Below are positions 1 to 5,420 of a DNA stretch of 6,910 nucleotides, piece by piece. This DNA comes from Flavobacteriales bacterium (GTDB taxonomy: Bacteria; Bacteroidota; Bacteroidia; Flavobacteriales_D; CANHHI01), in assembly GCA_947460225.1 (NCBI GenBank), contig CANHHI010000085.1, positions 1 through 6,910 on the forward strand, written 5' to 3'. Under the pieces are notes generated by a model, which saw only the letters and a program-made list of their open reading frames with translations, made no database searches and was not told the origin of the DNA. Within the stretch, counting starts at the first letter, position 1. Each line of letters starts with the position of its first letter. A program made the translations under genes and the position numbers.

Positions 1-151
1 CAGGCAAACCCTGCACGTTTTCTGCCTTCGGCAGGCACGAACATAGTCCGTGTTAATCTGCACCTGCGGTGCAGGCGCAGGCATCGCCTGTTCTAATCCG
101 CAATCGTGCGGGCAATAACCCAGCAATTACAACGCCTGCGAAGCAGAATAA
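1..151. repeat. Dense string of short hairpin-forming palindromes
   Basis: This non-coding stretch lies downstream of dnaG. I count these inverted repeats: CAGG/CCTG at 1-13; CTGCC-TTC-GGCAG at 22-34; CACGAAC-ATA-GTCCGTG at 36-52 with one A-C mismatch; CTGCACC-TGC-GGTGCAG at 58-74; CAGGC-ATC-GCCTG at 78-90 (or a longer CAGGCG/CGCCTG pairing over 72-90); CCGCA-ATCG-TGCGG at 98-111; TGCGGG/CCCaGCA at 107-125 with a bulged A, which competes with the previous one; and CTGC-GAA-GCAG at 136-146. Loop centres fall mostly 11-25 nt apart. Two units share a TAATCYGCA...TGCRGGC frame (55-77 and 95-113), so some may be diverged copies. The array is richer in G+C than the rest of the window and may continue past position 1. 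No promoter, conserved ORF or tRNA fold is evident. Function is unknown; a REP-like intergenic repeat cluster or a structured RNA are both possible. Confidence 0.6.
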
Positions 152-168
152 AACGCACAATGTGCGTT
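147..168 (-). terminator. Probable intrinsic terminator of the dnaG operon
   Basis: Read on the minus strand, the sequence AACGCAC-ATT-GTGCGTT forms a perfect 7-bp stem with a 3-nt loop (positions 168 to 152). The T-rich tract TTTTATT follows (153 to 147). The first two stem bases are the last two bases of the dnaG TAA codon, so termination would follow directly on the end of translation. The stem is short and the T tract is interrupted by one A, so strength is uncertain. It also abuts the palindrome string to its left and could be one more member of it. Confidence 0.5.
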
Positions 169-2110
169 AGATGATGACCATGCCTAATTGTTCGGCAAAG
201 TAGCGTTTGGCTTTGCCGAGTTGCATGTAGCGGGTGATGAGGTAATTTTCTTCGGCTTGATTTTCTTGCAATTGTTTGAGCACTTTTTCTTGCAATGCCT
301 GCACGTGTTTGAGCTTGAAATGCAAGAGCAATTGGCGTGCGTGCCTATCCAGTTGCTCCTTGACTTGGGCAACTTGTATGTTGTGCTTTGCCCAGGTGGG
401 ACTTAGGGTGTAGGGCGAGGTGAGCAAATCCGTTGCACGCTTGACAATATCCTGCTCGTGGTGCGTGGTAAAGGTTTTTTCATCGGGTAGGGGCTTGTTT
501 TCTTGGAGTGCTTCTGCAAAAAGTGCGTACATTTTGCGGAAAATTTCCTCGTTTGGGGCGAGGTCGTCTTGGGAAAACTCCAACACCACATATTCCGCCA
601 GGGGAATGCTTAGGGTTTCTTTGTCACCGTTTTCGCTGAGGGCTTCAAACAATACTTTTTCTGTGCCATATTGCAAAAGGGCTTTGATGATTTCCGCTTC
701 TATGGCGTAGGTACTGCTTTCTGTTTGCAGACTGGATTTTTCTTCGCTTGTGCTGTAATCTTGAAAAACCTCAGGATTGTTTTCCACGCTGGCTTTTTGC
801 GCTACAAAATGTTGCTGTTGTTCTTTGCGCAATTCTTGGTAGAGCAAAGTCTCCTCAAAGCCCAGTTTTTGGGCGCATAGCTTGATATACACCTCTTGGG
901 TGATTCTGTCGGGTATCAGCGCAATGGCACGCAAAACTTCCTTGACCAGTTTTACCTTTTGTATGGGGTCGTTTTCCGTTTCTATGGATAAAGCCTTTAT
1001 GGTAAAATCAATAAAATCTAAGCTATTTTGCGCCAAATAGGCTAAAATATCGTCTTGGTTATGGCTTTGTGCAAAAGAATCGGGGTCGTGCCCTTCGGGC
1101 AAAAGCACCACTTTAATGTTTAAACCTGCTTTTAAAAGCAAATCTATACCCCGCAAAGAGGCTTTAATGCCCGCTATATCGCCGTCATAGAGCAAGGTTA
1201 CGTGACTGGTGTAGCGTTGCAAAAGGCGCACTTGTTCTTCGGTGAGTGCCGTGCCTGCCGATGCCACCACGTTTTCCACGCCCGCTTGGTGCAGAGAAAG
1301 TACATCTGTGTAGCCCTCCACCAAATAGCAATTGTTTTGCTTGACAATTTCCTGTTTGGCTTGATGAATGCCATATAAAACTTTGCTTTTTTGGTATATC
1401 TCGCTTTCTGGCGAATTGATGTATTTGGGAATATTTTTATCCGCTTTGAGGGTTCTTGCGCCAAAGGCAATGGCTCGCCCAGACACGTTTTGTATGGGGA
1501 AAACCACACGCTCCCGAAAAAAATCATACAGTCTGCCCTCTTTTTCACGGATAAGCCCCAATTCTTGGAAATAACTTAAATTATAGGCGTTTTCTTGGGT
1601 GGCTTTTACCAAGCCGTCCCATGCGCTTGGGCTATAACCCAAGCCAAATTTTTCAATGGTTTTGGCGTTAAAACCACGTTCTTTAAAATAACTTGCGCCA
1701 ATGGTTTTGCCTTCTTCTGTGTGGAGTTGGGCTTTGAAAAAATCTTGGGCAAATCCTGCGCTGAGCATTAAACTTTCTCGGTGTGCTTGGGCTTGTTTTT
1801 CTTCGGGATTTTGGCTTTGGGTTTCTTTGATTTCTATGTTGTATTTTTGCGCTAAAATCCGCAAAGCCTCTGGATACGAAACCTGTTCCATATCCATCAC
1901 AAAACTCACGGCATTTCCTCCCTTTCCCGAGCTAAAATCCTTAAAAATTTGCTTGCTGGGCGATACATAAAACGAGGGCGTGCGCTCTTTGGAAAAAGGA
2001 CTTAATCCCTTAAAGTTGGAGCCGGATTTTTTGAGTTGCACATAATCCGATATAATATCTTCAATGCGCACCATGCCTAAAATCTCGGCTACACTCTCTG
2101 GGCTAATCAT
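167..2110 (-). CDS. dnaG: DNA primase DnaG with a degenerate, zinc-less N-terminal domain
   Basis: DnaG makes the RNA primers for lagging-strand synthesis and replication restart, working with the replicative helicase DnaB. The protein is 647 aa, slightly longer than E. coli DnaG. The N-terminal CHC2-type domain (about residues 1-100) keeps its fold signature (GLSPFSKERTPSF, then SGKGGNAVSF), but the four usual zinc ligands are Ser37, Ser40, Asp58 and Ser61. The core RNA polymerase domain has RVVFPIQN...GRAIAFGART at 201-220 and YINSPES at 230-236. The TOPRIM metal site is intact: EGYTDV with Glu265, and DGD with Asp309 and Asp311. Residues from about 380 form the variable linker and the helicase-interacting C-terminal part, which is Gln/Glu-rich. 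The ATG start lies 3 nt after the tpx stop, with no Shine-Dalgarno sequence, so translation probably follows tpx on one mRNA. Loss of the ligands looks like a lineage trait rather than decay, because everything else is intact. Confidence 0.97.
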   Translation of the reverse strand: MISPESVAEILGMVRIEDIISDYVQLKKSGSNFKGLSPFSKERTPSFYVSPSKQIFKDFSSGKGGNAVSFVMDMEQVSYPEALRILAQKYNIEIKETQSQNPEEKQAQAHRESLMLSAGFAQDFFKAQLHTEEGKTIGASYFKERGFNAKTIEKFGLGYSPSAWDGLVKATQENAYNLSYFQELGLIREKEGRLYDFFRERVVFPIQNVSGRAIAFGARTLKADKNIPKYINSPESEIYQKSKVLYGIHQAKQEIVKQNNCYLVEGYTDVLSLHQAGVENVVASAGTALTEEQVRLLQRYTSHVTLLYDGDIAGIKASLRGIDLLLKAGLNIKVVLLPEGHDPDSFAQSHNQDDILAYLAQNSLDFIDFTIKALSIETENDPIQKVKLVKEVLRAIALIPDRITQEVYIKLCAQKLGFEETLLYQELRKEQQQHFVAQKASVENNPEVFQDYSTSEEKSSLQTESSTYAIEAEIIKALLQYGTEKVLFEALSENGDKETLSIPLAEYVVLEFSQDDLAPNEEIFRKMYALFAEALQENKPLPDEKTFTTHHEQDIVKRATDLLTSPYTLSPTWAKHNIQVAQVKEQLDRHARQLLLHFKLKHVQALQEKVLKQLQENQAEENYLITRYMQLGKAKRYFAEQLGMVII

Positions 2111-2113
2111 GTT

Positions 2114-2626
2114 TTATTTGACTAAATTTTGCACGGCTTGCACGGCTGCATCGTAATTGGGTTCGGCACTTACTTCACTCACCAATTCTACATATTTTAC
2201 CGTGTTGTCTTGGTCAAGCACAAACACCGCACGAGCATGTAAGCCAGCTACAATGCCATCTAGTATCAAAGTGCCAAATTTTTCACCCGCCTCGTGGTAT
2301 CTGAAATCTGAACCCACCACCAAATTCTTGATGCCTTCTGTGGTGCAAAATCTGTTTATAGCAAAGGGCAAATCTTGGGTAATGATTACGGTTTTTGCCC
2401 CAGATATGCTGGCGAGTTTTTCGTTGAATTTTCTCGTTTCAACAGCACATACATTGGTGTCTAAACTGGGAAACATCAACACAACTTTCGCCTGTGCTTG
2501 CACAGCATATAAAGTATTTTCGCTCAAATCCGCTTGCACAAATTTGAAATCTGGTGCTTTTGCACCAACAGCAGGTAAATTGCCTTTTATTTTTACAGCA
2601 GTACCTTTAAAAAGAACGGTATTCAT
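2114..2626 (-). CDS. tpx: Thiol peroxidase Tpx (atypical 2-Cys peroxiredoxin)
   Basis: Tpx reduces hydrogen peroxide and organic, especially lipid, hydroperoxides and is recycled by thioredoxin. The 170-aa product has the usual family length. The peroxidatic motif PSLDTNVC lies at 53-60, with Thr57 and Cys60. The resolving cysteine is Cys94 in NRFCTTEG. The active-site arginine is probably Arg132 in ARAVFVLD. This spacing matches the E. coli pattern (Thr58, Cys61, Cys95, Arg133, from memory). There is no signal peptide; in E. coli the enzyme is recovered from the periplasm, but nothing here suggests export. The ATG at 2626 begins the conserved N-terminus (TVLFKGTAVKIKG). It sits 48 nt after prfB, with a promoter-like box in the gap, and 3 nt before dnaG. 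It may therefore be transcribed both by read-through and from its own promoter. I see no recognisable peroxide-sensor operator. Confidence 0.96.
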   Translation of the reverse strand: MNTVLFKGTAVKIKGNLPAVGAKAPDFKFVQADLSENTLYAVQAQAKVVLMFPSLDTNVCAVETRKFNEKLASISGAKTVIITQDLPFAINRFCTTEGIKNLVVGSDFRYHEAGEKFGTLILDGIVAGLHARAVFVLDQDNTVKYVELVSEVSAEPNYDAAVQAVQNLVK

Positions 2627-2651
2627 GGTATAATGGAATAAATTTATGTTC

Positions 2652-2659
2652 CAAAGGTA
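2652..2659 (-). promoter_or_regulatory. Candidate Bacteroidota -7 promoter box for tpx-dnaG
   Basis: On the minus strand the gap between prfB and tpx contains TACCTTTG, an exact match to the Bacteroidota housekeeping -7 consensus TAnnTTTG. It ends 25 nt before the tpx ATG, giving a predicted leader of about 20 nt. At the expected -33 position, about 19-21 nt further upstream, I see only an ACAA-type sequence inside the prfB 3' end and no TTTG. The call therefore rests on one box and its placement. Confidence 0.5.
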
Positions 2660-2674
2660 AATAATTTCCTTAAA

Positions 2675-3758
2675 CTAATTGTTGTTTTGCATTAAAAATG
2701 CTTTTAGAAAATCATCAATTTCGCCATTTAAAACCGCTTGTGAGTCAGAGGTTTCTTTGCCCGTGCGCACATCTTTGACCATTTGATACGGGTGCAACAC
2801 ATAATTTCTAATTTGCGAACCCCATTCAATTTTCATTTTCCCTGCTTCTATTTCATTTTGCTTGCTGCGCCTTTTTTGCAGTTCCATTTCATAGAGTTGG
2901 GAGCGCAAGAGTTGCATGGCTTTTTCTTTGTTTTGCAATTGCGAACGGGTTTCGGTGTTTTCTATAATAATCCCTGTGGGTTGGTGCCGAAGCCTTACGC
3001 CCGTTTCTACTTTGTTCACATTCTGCCCACCTGCACCGCCAGAGCGGAAAGTTTCCCAGCTAATTTCAGCGGCATTGATTTGTATGTCAATGCTGTCGTC
3101 TATCAAAGGATACACATACACCGACACAAAAGAAGTATGGCGTTTGGCATTGGAATCAAAAGGGGAAATCCGCACCAGCCGATGCACGCCATTCTCGCCT
3201 TTTAAAAAACCAAAAGCAAAAGCCCCTTCTATCTGCAAGGTAACGGTTTTCACGCCCGCCACATCGCCCTCTTGGTAATTCAATTGCGTAACCTTGTGGT
3301 TTTGGCGTTCCGCCCACATGCTGTACATGCGCATCAGCATAGATGCCCAATCGCAACTTTCTGTGCCTCCTGCGCCAGCGGTTATTTGCAAAACGGCACT
3401 TAGCGTATCTTCTTCGGCACGCAACATGTTTTTAAATTCCAATTCTGAAAGTATTTTTTCAAAATTTAAAAATGCTTCGTTTGCTTCTGTTTCGCTGGCT
3501 TCGCCTGCTTTATAAAAATCAAAAAGCGTTAGGGTATCTTCAAAATGGGCTTCCACTTTTCGAAAACCTTCCGTCCATTGTTTTTTTTCTCTTACGCTTT
3601 TGAGCACTTGCTCGGCTTTTTTGGCGTCTTGCCAAAAATCGGGGTCTAAGGTTTTTTGCTCTTCTTCTCGGATTTCAATTTCTTTTTGCTCCAAGTCAAA
3701 GACATTGCCTTAAAAAGGCGATTCTTTCGTGAAATTGTTTGATTTGTTCTTGTGTCAT
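2675..3758 (-). CDS. prfB: Peptide chain release factor 2, made by programmed +1 frameshift
   Basis: RF2 recognises UGA and UAA in the ribosomal A site and triggers release of the peptide. The first 20 codons run from the ATG at 3758 to CTT at 3699 and end at an in-frame TGA (3698-3696). Skipping the T at 3698 joins them to the main frame (GAC at 3697, then LEQKEIEIRE), for a total of 360 aa. Domain 1 is the helical N-terminal region. The codon-recognition SPF motif is at 198-200 (RISPFDSNAKRH). The peptidyl-transferase GGQ motif is at 243-245 within SGGAGGQNVNKVETGVRL. Both are close to the E. coli positions (205-207 and 250-252). The start lies 4 nt after the GH3 stop, with no clear Shine-Dalgarno, which suggests translation from a shared mRNA. 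An annotation starting at the TTG at 3694 would miss the first 21 residues and the autoregulatory element. Strong call: motifs, length and frameshift all agree. Confidence 0.96.
3695..3713 (-). promoter_or_regulatory. RF2 programmed +1 frameshift site
   Basis: The minus strand reads TTAAGGCAATGTCTTTGAC. The slippery CTT (3701-3699) is followed by the in-frame TGA (3698-3696) and a C, the poor-termination context seen in RF2 genes. The peptidyl-tRNA can re-pair from CUU to UUU, and reading resumes at GAC. Upstream AAGG (3711-3708) occupies the same register as the start of the E. coli AGGGGG element, but its second half is replaced by CAA. It could give only about 4 bp with the anti-Shine-Dalgarno. 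When RF2 is scarce, slow decoding of UGA favours the shift, so RF2 controls its own synthesis (established for E. coli; inferred here). Confidence 0.93.
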
Positions 3759-3762
3759 AATA

Positions 3763-5265
3763 TTATATCCATTGTTTTAGTTCGTCTGCATAACGGCGGT
3801 CGTTGCACAGTCTTGGCACTTTGTGTTGTCCACCCAATTTTCCTTTGGATTTAAGCCATTTGTAAAAAGTATTCACGGGTACGGCAATCACTTTGGGCAT
3901 AGACAAAGCACGGTTATAGCTGCGTTTGGCTTGATAATCGCTGTTGAGGTTTTGCAATTCTTGGTCTAAAATTTCGGTGAACGTGTCCATGCAAGGCGGT
4001 TCTTGTACAAATTCTATAAACCATTCGTGTCCGCCATTTTTGCCTGCCTCAATATAAATGGGCGCAGCAGTAAATTCCCTGACAATCGCTTGGGTTTTTT
4101 CGCTGGTTTTTTGCAGGGCTTTTTCGGCATTGTCCACCATCAATTCTTCCCCAAAAGCGTTGATAAACTGCTGGGTTCTGCCAGAAACTTGTATTTTATA
4201 AGGATTTAAATGGGTAAAGCGCACCGTGTCACCAATCAAGTAACGCCAAAGTCCGCCTGTCGTGGTGATAATCAAAGCATAATCTACGCCCGTTTGCACT
4301 TGGTCTAGCAAAAGCGTTCTGGGAAACTTTTGCCCAAGCTCGGATAAGGGCATAAACTCGTAAAACGTGCCGTAATGCGTCATCAAGAGCATATCGTCCG
4401 CATCGTTTTCGCTTTGCAGGGCAAAAAAACCTTCCGAGGCGTTGTAGCTTTCGTAAAATTTTAAACGCTTGGGTTCGCTAATTTGTTCAAATTGTTTTTT
4501 ATAAGGCGCAAAATTCATGCCTCCGTGCAGGCAAAGCTCGTAATTTTTCCAAATGTCATGGATAGAAGACACTTTTTTTTCCGCCAATAATTTATGCAAT
4601 AAAATCAAGAGCCAAGACGGCACGCCCACGGTGCTATACACGTCTTCATGGACTACTTGGCGCAAAATTTCGTCTATTTTTTGTTCCCAAGCCACTGCCA
4701 AGAGGGCTGTTTTTTTGTCGGGTACTCGTTTTAAGTCCGCCCAAAAAGGCAGGTTTTCCAGCATAATTGCCGATAAATCGCCCACATAGCCCTCGCCAAA
4801 AGGGTTGGGCGAAAGATTTCCGCCCAAACTCAAATGTTTGCCTTTGTAGAGCTGGCTTTGCGGATTGTTGTGGTGGTAAATGCCATACACATCTTTGCCA
4901 GAGGCGTAGTGCATCTTGCCCAGACAGGTCTCTGTAACTGGAATATACTTACTTTTGGCTTGCGTGGTGCCACTGGATTTGGCGTAAAACTGCACTTTTT
5001 CTGCCACCAACACGTTTTGCTCGCCTTGCATCATGCGAAAAATGTATGGCGCAATGTCTTCGTAGCTATGCACAGGTACTGCGCTTTGGAACTGTGCAAA
5101 ATTGCGTATGTTGGCAAAATCATATTTTCTGCCAAAAAATGTATCTTTTTGGGATTGCAGGCGATTTTTGAGGGTCTCGTCTTGCAAGTCCAAAGCATGA
5201 TTTTTTGCAAATTCAATGGCACTGATGCGATTTTTTAACCACTTAGCTACAATGTTGGCAAGCAT
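3763..5265 (-). CDS. GH3 auxin-responsive promoter family protein (acyl-adenylate-forming)
   Basis: Plant GH3 proteins adenylate carboxylic acids such as indole-3-acetate or jasmonate and join them to amino acids. Bacterial homologues are widespread in Bacteroidota, and to my knowledge their substrates are unknown. The 500-aa product shows the family ATP/AMP-binding motifs: SSGTTQAKSK at 97-106, YNASEG at 274-279, and YLIGDTVRF at 342-350. The C-terminal GKLGGQHKVPRL stretch (about 475-486) is typical of the bacterial branch. No signal peptide is convincing, so a cytoplasmic enzyme is likely. I chose the ATG at 5265 (MLANIVAKWLKNR). The frame stays open upstream to a TTG at 5310, but a good promoter at 5281-5311 overlaps that extension and the extra residues are not family-like. 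It is the first gene of the minus-strand run, and its stop is 4 nt before prfB. The family assignment is firm; the reaction here is not known. Confidence 0.92.
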   Translation of the reverse strand: MLANIVAKWLKNRISAIEFAKNHALDLQDETLKNRLQSQKDTFFGRKYDFANIRNFAQFQSAVPVHSYEDIAPYIFRMMQGEQNVLVAEKVQFYAKSSGTTQAKSKYIPVTETCLGKMHYASGKDVYGIYHHNNPQSQLYKGKHLSLGGNLSPNPFGEGYVGDLSAIMLENLPFWADLKRVPDKKTALLAVAWEQKIDEILRQVVHEDVYSTVGVPSWLLILLHKLLAEKKVSSIHDIWKNYELCLHGGMNFAPYKKQFEQISEPKRLKFYESYNASEGFFALQSENDADDMLLMTHYGTFYEFMPLSELGQKFPRTLLLDQVQTGVDYALIITTTGGLWRYLIGDTVRFTHLNPYKIQVSGRTQQFINAFGEELMVDNAEKALQKTSEKTQAIVREFTAAPIYIEAGKNGGHEWFIEFVQEPPCMDTFTEILDQELQNLNSDYQAKRSYNRALSMPKVIAVPVNTFYKWLKSKGKLGGQHKVPRLCNDRRYADELKQWI

Positions 5266-5280
5266 AGTTTTTAGAAAGTT

Positions 5281-5311
5281 CAAAGATAACAAAATAAATG
5301 CAAAAAGCAAG
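5281..5311 (-). promoter_or_regulatory. Candidate Bacteroidota promoter for the GH3-prfB-tpx-dnaG run
   Basis: The minus strand reads CTTG (5311-5308), a 19-nt spacer, then TATCTTTG (5288-5281). The second box matches the TAnnTTTG -7 consensus exactly, and the first matches three of four bases of the TTTG -33 box at an accepted spacing. The -7 box ends 15 nt before the ATG at 5265, leaving a leader of only about 8-10 nt with no ribosome-binding sequence, as is usual in this phylum. It is the best-supported promoter in the window. Confidence 0.65.
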
Positions 5312-5387
5312 AGGCGGAAAAGCTGTAAATATCATTTCAAATATTAAAAAAATGTCTATCAACTTACGTGGGTTTATTCAAAAATAC

Positions 5388-5395
5388 TATATTTG
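5388..5395 (+). promoter_or_regulatory. Candidate -7 promoter box for the repeat lipoprotein gene
   Basis: TATATTTG matches TAnnTTTG exactly and ends 25 nt before the ATG at 5421, the same distance as for tpx. The expected -33 position (about 5364-5368) reads TTAC, a poor match to TTTG. The leader (about 20 nt) is A/T-rich with no Shine-Dalgarno. With the GH3 promoter at 5281-5311 it makes the 155-nt gap a divergent promoter region; I see no other clear element in 5312-5387. Confidence 0.55.
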
Positions 5396-5420
5396 CAGAA
5401 TAATATAAATTTTATTTGTT

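Noticed and set aside
1..96. Open plus-strand frame from position 1 to a TAA at 94-96, as a possible 3' end of an upstream gene.
   Set aside because: The translation is short, rich in Arg/His/Cys from the palindromes themselves, and resembles no protein I know. It cannot be supported without the sequence to the left.
1..168. CRISPR array or tRNA gene in the hairpin-rich left edge.
   Set aside because: There are no identical direct repeats with regular unique spacers, and no cloverleaf with a T-arm consensus.
1090..1100. GCCC-TTC-GGGC palindrome like those at the left edge.
   Set aside because: It lies inside dnaG and encodes the conserved Pro-Glu-Gly (LLPEGHDPD), so codon use explains it.
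2157..2633. 158-codon plus-strand open frame opposite tpx.
   Set aside because: It mirrors the conserved tpx frame, has no promoter or family motif, and is a shadow of the real gene.
2635..2652. Inverted repeat GGAA...TTCC in the tpx leader as an operator or terminator.
   Set aside because: Only 4 bp pair before a mismatch, the loop is A/T, and no T run follows; it overlaps the promoter region but is too weak to call.
2675..3694. prfB as a gene starting at TTG 3694, or as a frameshifted pseudogene.
   Set aside because: The upstream 20 codons end exactly in CTT-TGA-C and match the RF2 N-terminus, so the break is the normal programmed frameshift.
4834..5238. 134-codon plus-strand open frame opposite the GH3 gene.
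   Set aside because: It lies wholly within the conserved GH3 coding region and has no family resemblance.
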